Assembly: GCA_021845985.1 (NCBI GenBank)
Contig: JAJZES010000009.1
Span: 1-34,482, forward strand
From: Pseudomonadota bacterium
GTDB lineage: Bacteria > Pseudomonadota > Alphaproteobacteria > Acetobacterales > Acetobacteraceae
DNA length: 34,482 nt
Reading direction: 5' to 3'
The notes below the pieces were generated by a model. It was not told where the DNA came from and did no database searches. It saw only the letters and a program-made list of their open reading frames with translations. Positions within the stretch are counted from its first letter, which is position 1, and each line of letters opens with the position of its first letter. The position numbers and the translations under genes were made by a program. Shown here one piece after another: positions 6,439 to 15,010 of this stretch.

Positions 6439-8010
6439 TCAGGCACACGGTCCGGGTCGGTGGAAGACGCAGATGCGCCGGTCATCGGCGGTGCCGCGGC
6501 CGAAGCAGGCGACGGGGACGAAGCCGGGCAGCCGGTCCCAGAAGCGGCCGATCAGCACGTTGAACCGATCCGTCGCGCCGAGCAGCGCGAGGTCGGGATA
6601 TTGCGGCACCGGCCTGCCGTCGCGCACCACCTTCAGCCGCATGTGAAAGCCCGAGCCTTCCAGGCGCTGCGCCGCGGCGAAGGTCTCGAAGTAGATCGGC
6701 ACGTCGCGATGCAGGTAGGTGTAGCCGCCGGTGAAATAGACCCACTCGGTGCGCACGCCGAGGCCGCACAGACCGGGCACATTGCGCGCCGCGGCGTAGG
6801 CCAGCAGCGTCGAGCGGTTGCGGTGCCAAGCATCCAATGGCGTGGCGTGGCGGCGCGCGATCATCGCCTCGCCGCCGGCCAGCAGCGTCGCCAGGATGGC
6901 GACGGCGGCGGCGCCGCAGGCCCAGCCGGGCAGCCAGCGCAGCCGACCCGCCGCGCGCAGCACCCCGGCGATGCCGTAGCCGATCAACAGCGGCATGATC
7001 GCCAGGGCCAGATAGGTGAACCGCAGCTCCTTGTGCGGCGAGAGCATGTGCACGGCCAGGGTCGCCATCATCAGCAGCGCCAGCGACGGTGTCGCCATCG
7101 CGCCAACCAGCGCCAGCAGCGCCAGCAGCGGCGCAAGGCCGCCCCAGGCGGCGGCGAAATAGGCCACCGGGTAGTACCAGGGCTCGGTGCCCATCGCCAC
7201 GCTGATGCCGTCGAGCGCGTTGCGCTGGAAATTGAGCCAGATGGTCTGGAACGGCGCGCCATAGGTGAACGCATCGAGCACGCCGCCGAACAGCAGCACG
7301 GTGACCAGCGCCCCGATCGCCAGCACCAGCACTTCGCGCAGACTGCGCCCGTGCTGCCACAGCGCCGCCAGCGCCAGCGCCGGGGCGTATTGGTAACGCA
7401 GCACCGCCGCCACCCCGAACAGCGCCCCGGTGAAGACCAGCCGGCGCATCGCCATCATCCCGCCGCCCGGCGCCGTCTCGCCGAGATAAAGCGCCAGCAG
7501 GGCGATATGAGCCGCCAACGCCTCGGTCATCACCGCCGGCGCGAAATAGACCAGCTCATAGGAAAAGGCGCCCATCAGCCCGCCGGCCACCGCGCCGGGC
7601 AGGCCAAAGCGGGCCTCGCCGATGCGCCAGCCAAGCCACGGCACCACCAGCGACATGGCGACGAAGCAAAGCCGCACGGCCGGCACATAGGCGTCCGGCG
7701 AATCCTCGAACGGCGACAGCAGCCGCATGATCCCGGCGATCAGACCGGGCAGCAGCCAGGAACGGATGCCGTCGATGAACTCCCACGGCACCACCCCGCT
7801 GCCATAGGCAAGGCGGTGCGCCTGCTCGAAATATTGCAGGGTTTCGTCGTTGAAGGCGACATAGCTATGGGTCAGCAGCGACCACAGCCGCAGCCCGGCG
7901 GCAAGCGCCAGAATCAGCAGCATGACATGTGCCGGCGACAGCGCCGTGTCGGCCGGCATTGGCGGCTGCTGCAGCCGGAGCGGGCGGAAATCGGCCGGGT
8001 CGTTACGCAT
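6439..8010 (-). CDS. GT22-type (Alg9-like) mannosyltransferase, integral membrane
   Basis: A polytopic membrane protein of 523 residues of the GT-C superfamily, which transfers sugars from lipid-phosphate donors on the outer side of the inner membrane. The signatures resemble GT22 (Alg9/PIG-B): the first-loop acidic pair FNDETLQYFEQAHRLAYG (Asp55/Glu56), then GIRSWLLPG (81-89), and the HKELRF motif at 326-331. About ten hydrophobic segments span residues 25-380; the last 130 residues are soluble. The start was placed at ATG 8010 (MRNDPADFRP), which overlaps the upstream membrane-protein gene by eight bases; longer frames lack support. It is probably co-transcribed with that gene. The acceptor is unknown, with a surface polysaccharide or glycolipid likely. 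Confidence 0.75.
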   Translation of the reverse strand: MRNDPADFRPLRLQQPPMPADTALSPAHVMLLILALAAGLRLWSLLTHSYVAFNDETLQYFEQAHRLAYGSGVVPWEFIDGIRSWLLPGLIAGIMRLLSPFEDSPDAYVPAVRLCFVAMSLVVPWLGWRIGEARFGLPGAVAGGLMGAFSYELVYFAPAVMTEALAAHIALLALYLGETAPGGGMMAMRRLVFTGALFGVAAVLRYQYAPALALAALWQHGRSLREVLVLAIGALVTVLLFGGVLDAFTYGAPFQTIWLNFQRNALDGISVAMGTEPWYYPVAYFAAAWGGLAPLLALLALVGAMATPSLALLMMATLAVHMLSPHKELRFTYLALAIMPLLIGYGIAGVLRAAGRLRWLPGWACGAAAVAILATLLAGGEAMIARRHATPLDAWHRNRSTLLAYAAARNVPGLCGLGVRTEWVYFTGGYTYLHRDVPIYFETFAAAQRLEGSGFHMRLKVVRDGRPVPQYPDLALLGATDRFNVLIGRFWDRLPGFVPVACFGRGTADDRRICVFHRPGPCA

Positions 8011-9319
8011 GGGCGCGACGGCGGCGCAGCAGCACATGCAACAGCGGCGCCTCGGTCAGAAACGCCGCCAACAGCAGCCCGAAATGACCGATCAGACCCC
8101 ACCACGCCAGCTCACGCCCGAGCCAGATCAGCGCCTGCAGCGCACCCACCGCCGGTTTGGGCATGCCGAGCGCGAGGCCAAGCAGGGTGATCCACCAGCG
8201 CACCGCCTCGATCCACATCAGCAGCACGATGGTCACCGCGGCGCAGGCGCAGAGGCGCGCCACCACCGGCTGCCCGACGCGGCGAAGGGCGCCCAGTCCG
8301 GGCAGCGCCAGCAACAGGAAAATGCCGCGATAGGCGATGTTCTGGCCGGCGAAGAAGCAGCCGACGATGAGCAGCGCCGCCGCCAGCAGCGGCCAGCGCT
8401 GCGCCTGCGGCAGCGCCGCCAGCGCCCGCGGCCAGTCGGCCCGGCGCCACATCCGCAATCCGCGGACCGCCGTGAGCACCGCCACCATCGCGGTGCCGCC
8501 CAGCGCCGTTGCCCAGGCGATGGCGACCGAGCCGGACGCCTTGAACATGATCAGCAGCAGGCCCAGGCGCATGTTGCGGGCGCCGAACATGTCGCCGAAC
8601 GGCGAGCCGGCAGGGATGTATCGCGCCCCTCGGATCATGTCCTGGACATAGACATCGACCAACCAGCCGCCGCCGATGGCGCCGATCAGCGCCACCGCGG
8701 CGAACACCGCCGGCCGCTCGCGCAGCGCCAGCGCCAGCAAGGTCGCCGGGTAATACTTGATCGCCGCCGCCGCCGCGACGACGCCGTAGCCCACCATGCG
8801 CCACGCGGTGCCGCCGCGCAGCAGCAGCACCGCGGCCAGCACCAGCAGAAAGATCCCGGCATCGATGTTGGCACGCTCGGCGACGAAGGCGACCATGCTG
8901 GAGGTCGCCGCCAGGATGCGCAGCAGCAATTCGCCCCGGTCAGCCGCCGGCGGCAGCGCGGCCAGCGAGAGGATGAAGGTCACGTCAAGCAGCAGCCCCA
9001 GCGCCGGCAGATCGGCCTGGGTCAGCGGAATGGCGTGAAACGCCATCCACACCGGAGAATAATTGTACGGCCGGCCGAGAATATCGCACGGATTGTTCTG
9101 CACCACGTCGAAGCCGAGGCGGGTGCAATCCCACGCCGCGAGCGAGTTGCTAAGGTCGAGAAACGGCATCGGGTAGGCGAACACGCGCCACAGCGACAGC
9201 GTCACCCGGTAGGCCTCGGCGAGGCCGGCGCGCTGCAGTGCCGCGAGGATGAGCAGGCCGGCCAGTGCGGCACCGGACGGGGCCAGACGCCAGAGTGCCG
9301 GATGCCACAAGCCGCGCAT
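8003..9319 (-). CDS. Polytopic membrane protein, GT87/DUF2029-like glycosyltransferase candidate
   Basis: A 438-residue protein with about ten predicted transmembrane stretches (for example LILAALQRAGLAEAY near 25, FLLVLAAVLLLRG near 150, LLAAALLIVGCFFAG near 325). The long first periplasmic loop contains PFLDLSNSLAAWDC and NNPCDILGRPYNYSPVW (about residues 52-91). This layout resembles polyprenyl-phosphate-dependent GT-C enzymes of the GT87/DUF2029 kind, with a conserved aspartate in the first loop, but I do not see a decisive catalytic motif. It is the first gene of a two-gene minus-strand operon with the GT22 enzyme; the eight-base overlap suggests coupled translation. Most likely both build or modify the same envelope glycan. 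The start ATG at 9319 faces lysA across a 152-bp divergent spacer. Confidence 0.58.
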   Translation of the reverse strand: MRGLWHPALWRLAPSGAALAGLLILAALQRAGLAEAYRVTLSLWRVFAYPMPFLDLSNSLAAWDCTRLGFDVVQNNPCDILGRPYNYSPVWMAFHAIPLTQADLPALGLLLDVTFILSLAALPPAADRGELLLRILAATSSMVAFVAERANIDAGIFLLVLAAVLLLRGGTAWRMVGYGVVAAAAAIKYYPATLLALALRERPAVFAAVALIGAIGGGWLVDVYVQDMIRGARYIPAGSPFGDMFGARNMRLGLLLIMFKASGSVAIAWATALGGTAMVAVLTAVRGLRMWRRADWPRALAALPQAQRWPLLAAALLIVGCFFAGQNIAYRGIFLLLALPGLGALRRVGQPVVARLCACAAVTIVLLMWIEAVRWWITLLGLALGMPKPAVGALQALIWLGRELAWWGLIGHFGLLLAAFLTEAPLLHVLLRRRRAHA

Positions 9320-9471
9320 CGTGCCGTTCGCCAGCCTCCCCAGCCATCCGGGCGGAAACCCCGCCGGTTCGGCCCCGCATCCTATCGCGCCGGCGTGAGC
9401 TTTGGCAGTCCCTATCGAATCCGCAGCAGGATCGGGTTGAGGCGCATCGGCGCGCGTCCTAGGCTCGCCGC

Positions 9472-10797
9472 ATGGACGCTCACGCCGCCGCCGCCGACCC
9501 CTCCGTCGCTGATCTGATCGCGGCCAGGCCGCATCTGGCGATGCACCCGTTCGACGGGCTGGTGCTGGAGGATGTGCCGCTCAACGCCATTGCCGATGCG
9601 CTCGGCACGCCGGTCTGGGTCTATGGCGCAGGCACCATCCGGGCGCGGCTGGCGGCGCTGACCGCGGCGCTGGCCGGCGTTGGCGCCCAGGTGCATTACG
9701 CGGTCAAGGCCAACGACCACCTCGCCGTGCTGAGGTTGATGGCGCAGGGCGGCGCCGGGGCCGATGTGGTCAGCGCCGGCGAACTGGCGCGGGCGCGCCG
9801 CGCCGGCATCCCGCCCGACTGCATCGTCTTCTCCGGCGTCGGCAAGACGGTGGCGGAGATCGCGGCGGCGCTCAGCGAGGGCATCGCCCAGATCAATATC
9901 GAAAGCGCCGCCGAACTCGACATGGTGGCCGCGGTCGCCGCCCGCCTGGACCGGGTCGCCAAGGTGGCGCTGCGCATCAATCCCGACGTCGATGCCGGCA
10001 CCCATGCGAAAATCACCACCGGGCGGGCCGAGAACAAATTCGGCATTGCCTGCGCCGAGGCGGCGGCCCTTTACGCCCGTGCCGCCGCCCTGCCCGGTGT
10101 CGCGCCGGTCGGCATCGCGCTGCATATCGGCAGCCAGATCCTCAGCCTCGCGCCCTATCGCGCCGCCTATGCCCGCGCCGCCGAGCTGGTGCGCACGCTG
10201 CGGGCCGCCGGGCACAGCGTGCGGCGCGTCGATTGCGGCGGCGGCATCGGCATCGGATATCGCGACGAGCCGGGCGCCGCGCCGGACGCCTTCGCCGGCA
10301 CGCTGCGCCAAGCCTTCGCCGGGCTGGAGGTCGAGCTGATGGTCGAGCCGGGGCGCTGGCTGGTCGGGCCGGCCGGGCTGCTGCTCGCCAGCGTCGTGCT
10401 GAGCAAGGGCGGCGAGCGGTTCGTGGTGCTCGACGCGGCGATGAACGACCTTGTCCGCCCGGCGATGTACGACGCCTGGCACGCCATCGTGCCGCTCGCC
10501 GCGGCGCGTGCCGCCGGCGCGGTGGCGGCGGTCGATGTCGTCGGGCCGGTCTGCGAGAGCGGCGACACGTTCGCGCGTGCCCGCGCCCTGCCGCGGCTTG
10601 CCGCCGGCGACCGCGTCGCCATCCTTGATGCCGGCGCCTATGGCGCGGTGATGAGTTCGACCTACAACGCCCGGCCGCTGGCGCCGATCGCCCTGGTGGA
10701 CGGCGGCAACTGGGCGGTGGTGCGGGCGCGCCAGGATGTGCATGATCTTTGGCGCGGCGAGAGCGTTCCTGAGTTTCTCGACAGACCGGACAGGTGA
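9472..10797 (+). CDS. lysA: Diaminopimelate decarboxylase
   Basis: A 441-residue PLP enzyme that converts meso-diaminopimelate to L-lysine, the last step of lysine synthesis. It has the fold-type III alanine-racemase barrel with the PLP lysine in VHYAVKANDH (Lys79). Other motifs are SAGELARA, ENKFGIA, the HIGSQI histidine, the GGGIGIGY phosphate loop, EPGRWLVGPAG, and the catalytic cysteine in GPVCESGDTF (about residue 361) followed by GAYGAVMSS. Length and motifs are those of LysA. Its TGA (10795-10797) overlaps the next start, matching the common alphaproteobacterial order lysA then TIGR02302 gene. The upstream spacer is shared with the divergent membrane-protein gene. Confidence 0.96.
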   Translation: MDAHAAAADPSVADLIAARPHLAMHPFDGLVLEDVPLNAIADALGTPVWVYGAGTIRARLAALTAALAGVGAQVHYAVKANDHLAVLRLMAQGGAGADVVSAGELARARRAGIPPDCIVFSGVGKTVAEIAAALSEGIAQINIESAAELDMVAAVAARLDRVAKVALRINPDVDAGTHAKITTGRAENKFGIACAEAAALYARAAALPGVAPVGIALHIGSQILSLAPYRAAYARAAELVRTLRAAGHSVRRVDCGGGIGIGYRDEPGAAPDAFAGTLRQAFAGLEVELMVEPGRWLVGPAGLLLASVVLSKGGERFVVLDAAMNDLVRPAMYDAWHAIVPLAAARAAGAVAAVDVVGPVCESGDTFARARALPRLAAGDRVAILDAGAYGAVMSSTYNARPLAPIALVDGGNWAVVRARQDVHDLWRGESVPEFLDRPDR

Positions 10798-13334
10798 TGA
10801 GCCCGACCCAGCCACTTCCGCTCGCACGGCTGCGCTGGCGCCGCCGGCAGGCGCACGCGGCGCTGCTGTTTGAACGGGTGTGGCCGGCGCTGTGGCCGGC
10901 GCTCGGTGTGGTCGGGCTGTTTGTCGCCGCGGCGCTGCTCGATCTGCCGGCGCTGCTGGCGGGCTGGCTGCATGCGGTGTTGCTGGCGGCGGTGGCGCTC
11001 GGCGTCGCGGTGCTGGGCTGGCGCGGGCTGCGGCGGGTGCGGCTGCCGGACCGGGCGGCGGTGGATCGGCGGCTCGAACACGATTCCGGCCTGCGGCACC
11101 GGCCGCTGGCGGCGCTGACCGACCGGCAGGCGCTGCCGGGGGCGGAGGCGCTGTGGCAGGCGCACACCGCGCGGGCGGCGGCGCAGCTCGGCCGCCTGCG
11201 AGTCGGCCTGCCGCGGCCGGGGCTGGCGGCGATCGACCGGCGCGGGCTGCGGCTCGGGCTGCTGGTGGCGCTGGCCGCCTGCCTCGGCATCGCCGGGGCG
11301 GAGGCGCCGGGCCGCCTCGCCCGCGCCCTCGTTCCCGGCTTTGCCCCAGCGGCGGCGGCGCAGACGGCGGAGCTGCAGGCCTGGATCACCCCGCCCGGCT
11401 ATACCCGCGCGGCGCCGGTGCTTCTGCATCCGCCCGGCGGCGCAGTGTCGGTGCCGGCCGGCTCGCATCTGACCGTCAGCCTGTCCGGCGGACGTGGCAC
11501 GCCGCTGCTGACGCTGGCCGGCCGGGCGCTGGCGCTGCAGCCGCTCGATGCCAGCAGCTTTCAGGCCGATGCGGACCTTGCCGGCGGCGGCCGGCTGCTG
11601 GTGCGGCGCGGCGGCACGCCGCTCGGCGCCTGGGACCTCACCGTGATCGCCGATGCAGCGCCGATGGTGCGCTGGCCGGAGCCGCCCGGCAGCGCGCGCG
11701 CCGACGCCCGGATGCCGCCGACGCGGCTGCCGTGGCAGGTGACGCATGCCTATGGCGTCAGCGAACTGCATGCCGAGCTGCGGCTGGCCGAGCGCAGCGA
11801 CGCGCCGCCGCTGATCGTCGCCATCCCGCTGCCGGGCGGCGCGCCGAAGCAGGCCAAGGGGGTGCGGCTGCAGGACCTGACGGCGCATCCCTGGGCCGGG
11901 CTGGCCGTGGTGGCGCGGCTGGTGGCGCGCGACGCGCCGGGGCTGGTCGGCAGCAGCGAGGCGGCGGGTTTCATCCTGCCCGAACGCCGCTTCGACAACC
12001 CGACGGCGCGCGCGGTGATCGCGGTGCGGCGGATGCTGTCGCAGCATCCCGAGCTGCGCGCGCCGGCGATTGCCGAACTCGACCGCATCGGCGGCGACGA
12101 CGCGGTGTGGCACGCCGACCCCGGCGGCTATCTCAATCTGCGCGCCGCCGCCGAACAATTGCGCCAGGACGCCGCCCCCGCCGCGGTCGCGGCGGCGCAG
12201 GCGACGCTGTGGCAGCTCGCGCTGCATCTGGAGGAAGGGCTGACGGAAAAGACGGCGCGGGCGCTGGCCGCGGCGCGGCAATCGCTGCGCGACGCGATGG
12301 ATGCCCGCAAGCACGGCGAGACGATCGCGCCGAAGGAGATCGAAAAGCGCATCGCGGCGCTGCGCCAGGCGATCGAGCAGCATCTGCAGGCGCTGGCCGA
12401 GCAGATGCGCCGCGATCCCGACGCGCAGATGGCCGATCCCGACGGCCAGCGGATGACCGCCCAGGACGCCGAGAAGCTGGCCGAGCAGATGCAACAGGCG
12501 ATCGAGCAGGGCCGCACCCAGGACGCCGAGCAGCAGATGGCGCAACTGGAAAAGCTGCTCGACGCATTGCAGCACGCGCGCCCGCAGCACCGCGACGCCA
12601 ATGCGCGCCAACAGGCGCAGCAGCGCCAGCGCGGACGCCAGCAACTGAACGCGGTGCAGGACATGGTGCAGCGCGAGGGCCGGCTGCTCGATCAGGCGCA
12701 GTCGCGCGACAGCGGCACCACGCCCGAACAACTGGCGCAGCGCCAGACCGATGAGCGGGTGCAGACCGCGCTGCGCCGCGCCCTCGGCGAGGTGATGCAG
12801 CAATATGGCGACCTGATGGGCAAGATCCCGGACAATCTCGGCGATGCCGACGGCGCCATGCGCGACGCCGCGCGGGCGCTGGACGCGGCGCAGGATGCGG
12901 CCGCCATGCAGGCGGTGCAGAAGGCCATCGCGGCGCTGCAGAAGGGTGGCCAGGCGATGAGCCAGCAGATGGCGCAGGCGTTCGGCATGCCCGGCCAGCA
13001 GGATGGCGACCAGCAGGGCGACGGCCAGGACGGGCCGGGTCTGGCCTTCGGCGATCCATTGGGCGGCGATCCGGGCAGCCGGGGCGGCGGCAACCGGCCG
13101 TGGCGCGGCATGCCCAATTTCGGCCGCAGCGGCGACCAGAGCACCGATCCGTTTGGCCGCACCCTGCATGAAGGCGCATCGGGCGCCGACGAAAGCGCCG
13201 ACGTGACGCTGCCCGAGCAGATGGAGCAGGCCCGCACCCGGGCGATTCAGGACGAACTGCGCCGCCGCGGCGCCGAGCGCGACCGGCCGCAGCAGGAGCT
13301 GGACTATATCAACCGGCTGCTGCAGCAGTTTTAG
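10797..13334 (+). CDS. TIGR02302/DUF4175 family membrane protein
   Basis: A large protein of 845 residues typical of alphaproteobacteria, of unknown molecular function. It opens with PTQPLPLARLRWRRRQ, then two membrane segments (about 34-70: LWPALGVVGLFVAAALL, then LLAAVALGVAVLGW) and another near 148-170. A beta-rich middle follows (TAELQAWITPPGYTR...). A long Gln/Ala/Asp-rich helical region (about 440-690) is almost certainly coiled-coil (EQMQQAIEQGRTQDAEQQM). Near the end comes a Gly/Gln/Asp-rich linker, and the tail ends DYINRLLQQF. Either GTG 10794 or ATG 10797 can start it; ATG overlaps the lysA stop by one base. Association with lysA is a conserved alphaproteobacterial layout, but no pathway link is proven. 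Confidence 0.9.
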   Translation: MSPTQPLPLARLRWRRRQAHAALLFERVWPALWPALGVVGLFVAAALLDLPALLAGWLHAVLLAAVALGVAVLGWRGLRRVRLPDRAAVDRRLEHDSGLRHRPLAALTDRQALPGAEALWQAHTARAAAQLGRLRVGLPRPGLAAIDRRGLRLGLLVALAACLGIAGAEAPGRLARALVPGFAPAAAAQTAELQAWITPPGYTRAAPVLLHPPGGAVSVPAGSHLTVSLSGGRGTPLLTLAGRALALQPLDASSFQADADLAGGGRLLVRRGGTPLGAWDLTVIADAAPMVRWPEPPGSARADARMPPTRLPWQVTHAYGVSELHAELRLAERSDAPPLIVAIPLPGGAPKQAKGVRLQDLTAHPWAGLAVVARLVARDAPGLVGSSEAAGFILPERRFDNPTARAVIAVRRMLSQHPELRAPAIAELDRIGGDDAVWHADPGGYLNLRAAAEQLRQDAAPAAVAAAQATLWQLALHLEEGLTEKTARALAAARQSLRDAMDARKHGETIAPKEIEKRIAALRQAIEQHLQALAEQMRRDPDAQMADPDGQRMTAQDAEKLAEQMQQAIEQGRTQDAEQQMAQLEKLLDALQHARPQHRDANARQQAQQRQRGRQQLNAVQDMVQREGRLLDQAQSRDSGTTPEQLAQRQTDERVQTALRRALGEVMQQYGDLMGKIPDNLGDADGAMRDAARALDAAQDAAAMQAVQKAIAALQKGGQAMSQQMAQAFGMPGQQDGDQQGDGQDGPGLAFGDPLGGDPGSRGGGNRPWRGMPNFGRSGDQSTDPFGRTLHEGASGADESADVTLPEQMEQARTRAIQDELRRRGAERDRPQQELDYINRLLQQF

Positions 13335-13355
13335 GCGGCGCCGCCGGGGCGCCGC
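13335..13355 (+). terminator. Strong GC hairpin just after the TIGR02302 gene
   Basis: GCGGCGCC (13335-13342) and GGCGCCGC (13348-13355) form a perfect eight-base stem around GCCGG, starting one base after the stop codon. There is no run of T's, so intrinsic termination is not certain. The position, separating the lysA unit from the ribosomal-protein unit, supports the call. Confidence 0.42.
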
Positions 13356-13503
13356 ATCAGCCACCTTGCCCGCGCCCGCCATCCGTGCTTTACGCCGCGG
13401 CTTCCCTGCCGGGGGTGTCGGCCGCCTTCGGCTATGCTCGCGTGCCATCGTGGCGCGGTGGCCCAATCCGGGCCCGGAGCGGAGACAAGCCAGAGGGGGC
13501 CAA

Positions 13504-14004
13504 ATGCCGCTTTATGAATGCGTGCTGATCGCACGCAACGACGTTACTCAACAGCAGGTGGACGCCATCGCCGACGCCATCGCTGTGCAGCTCGACACCG
13601 ATAACGGTGTTGACACCGGCGCCTCGGTCAAGAAACGCGAATACTGGGGGCTGCGCAGCCTCGCCTACCGGGTCAAGAAGAACCGCAAGGGTCATTACCT
13701 GCTGCTCGGCATCGACACCAAGCCGGCGGCGCTCACCGAGATGGAGCGGCAGCTTGGCCTCAATGAGGACGTGCTGCGCTTCCTGACCATTCGCGTCGAT
13801 GCCATCGACGAGGCGCCGAGCGCCATCCTGTCGCGCAAATCCGACGACCGCGAGCGTGGCTTCCGCGGGCCGAAGCCCTCCGGGCGCTTCGATTCCGGCC
13901 GCAAGCGCGGCTATGACGACCGTGAGGAGTTCCGCGCCCGCGACGAGTCCGAACGCGACACCGGCGGCTTCCGCGGTCGCGATCACGGCGGGGTGGAGGA
14001 GTAA
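13504..14004 (+). CDS. rpsF: 30S ribosomal protein S6 with basic C-terminal extension
   Basis: A 166-residue S6. The first 105 residues are the normal fold (MPLYECVLIARNDVT, KKREYWGLRSLAYRVKKNRK, GHYLLLGIDT, LGLNEDVLRFLTIRVD), which binds 16S rRNA in the platform together with S18. The remaining 60 residues form an Arg/Gly/Asp-rich tail (RGFRGPKPSGRFDSGRKRGY...) that is absent from E. coli S6 and probably disordered. Extended tails occur in some alphaproteobacteria. ATG 13504 is preceded by AGAGGGGG (13492-13499), a good ribosome binding site; the longer open frame upstream lacks homology. First gene of the rpsF-rpsR-rplI operon. Confidence 0.97.
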   Translation: MPLYECVLIARNDVTQQQVDAIADAIAVQLDTDNGVDTGASVKKREYWGLRSLAYRVKKNRKGHYLLLGIDTKPAALTEMERQLGLNEDVLRFLTIRVDAIDEAPSAILSRKSDDRERGFRGPKPSGRFDSGRKRGYDDREEFRARDESERDTGGFRGRDHGGVEE

Positions 14005-14007
14005 GCC

Positions 14008-14283
14008 ATGTCCGAGTCAACCGACGTCAATCCCGCCGCCCGCCGCGCCGCCGTCGGCGCCCGCCGGCCGTTCTACCGCCGCCGCAAATCCTGCCCGTTC
14101 TCCGGCCCGAATGCGCCGAAGATCGACTACAAGGACGTGCGGCTGCTGTCCCGCTTCCTCTCCGAGCGCGGCAAGATCGTGCCGAGCCGCATCACCGCGG
14201 TCTCGGCCAAAAAGCAGCGCGAGCTGGCGCAGGCGATCAAGCGCGCCCGCTTCCTCGCCCTGCTGCCCTACCTGTTGAGCTGA
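14008..14283 (+). CDS. rpsR: 30S ribosomal protein S18
   Basis: A 91-residue S18, which pairs with S6 on the small-subunit platform. Diagnostic stretches are [59 protein letters not shown] and ALLPY near the end. The length is slightly above the usual 75-80 owing to a short N-terminal extension. It starts three bases after the rpsF stop, with GGAGGAG overlapping the end of rpsF as its ribosome binding site, so the two are translated together in the stoichiometry needed for the S6:S18 heterodimer. Confidence 0.97.
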   Translation: MSESTDVNPAARRAAVGARRPFYRRRKSCPFSGPNAPKIDYKDVRLLSRFLSERGKIVPSRITAVSAKKQRELAQAIKRARFLALLPYLLS

Positions 14284-14299
14284 GAGAGGAGCCGGACAC

Positions 14300-14869
14300 A
14301 TGGCCGCCGTGGAACTGATCCTGCTCCAGCGGGTCGAGAAGCTGGGGCAGATGGGCGAGGTGGTGAAGGTCAAGCCGGGCTATGCCCGCAACTTCCTGCT
14401 GCCCGAGAAAAAGGCGATCCGCGCCAACAAGGACAATCTCACCCGTTTCGAGACCCAGCGGGCGCAGCTTGAGGCGCAGAACATCAAACGCCGCGAGGAG
14501 GCCGAGCGCATCGCCGAGCGCGTCGCCGGCATCACCGTGACCATCATCCGTCAGGCCGGCGAAGCGGGCAGTCTCTACGGCTCGGTGTCGCCGCGCGACA
14601 TCGCCGAGGCGGCGACCGCAGCGGGGCTGACCATCGGGCGCGATCAGGTGGTGCTCGACCATCCGATCAAGACCCTCGGCATGCGCCATGTCCGCGTCAT
14701 GCTGCACCCGGAGGTGATGATTCGGATCGGCGTCAATGTCGCGCGCAGCCCCGAGGAAGCGGCGAAACAATCGCGTGGCGAATCCGTCGCCGCGCGCGAC
14801 GACGGCGACGAGCCGGAGCTGACCGGCGAGGCGCTGTTCGCCGACGACCTGCCGCTGCCGACCGCCTGA
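14300..14869 (+). CDS. rplI: 50S ribosomal protein L9
   Basis: A 189-residue L9, which binds 23S rRNA near the L1 stalk and helps keep reading frame. The N-terminal domain is standard ([35 protein letters not shown]), followed by the long connecting helix ([20 protein letters not shown]) and the C-terminal domain ([15 protein letters not shown]). An extra acidic tail of about 40 residues follows, as in several alphaproteobacteria. AGAGAGGAG sits upstream as a ribosome binding site. It closes the S6-S18-L9 operon. Confidence 0.97.
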   Translation: MAAVELILLQRVEKLGQMGEVVKVKPGYARNFLLPEKKAIRANKDNLTRFETQRAQLEAQNIKRREEAERIAERVAGITVTIIRQAGEAGSLYGSVSPRDIAEAATAAGLTIGRDQVVLDHPIKTLGMRHVRVMLHPEVMIRIGVNVARSPEEAAKQSRGESVAARDDGDEPELTGEALFADDLPLPTA

Positions 14870-14900
14870 CCGTTCCGCGCTCTGCCATGTCGTAAACCGA

Positions 14901-14937
14901 CGGCGGCGTTGCGTGATTTAGCGCAACGTCGCCGCCG
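14901..14937 (+). terminator. Imperfect long hairpin after rplI
   Basis: CGGCGGCGTTGCG (14901-14913) pairs with CGCAACG (14922-14928) and CCGCCG (14932-14937) across an eight-base loop, with a three-base bulge (14929-14931). It lies 32 bp after the rplI stop and about 75 bp before cfa. No T-tract follows, so it may end the ribosomal operon or be part of the leader of the next gene. Confidence 0.37.
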
Positions 14938-15010
14938 ATCGCGTCTTGATCGCCCGGCAATCGTGACGCCATAGTTAATGGGCGGACATGTTGCGGAGGC
15001 GCAGGGGCGG

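Noticed and set aside
6460-8190. Plus-strand frame opposite the GT22 gene
   Set aside because: Gln/His/Arg-rich shadow; the minus-strand frame has membrane helices and the DET and HKELRF motifs.
10662-13466. Minus-strand open frame of more than 900 codons opposite lysA and the TIGR02302 gene
   Set aside because: Composition (Arg, His, Gln, Ala) is typical of the complement of a high-GC coding strand; both plus-strand proteins are well recognised.
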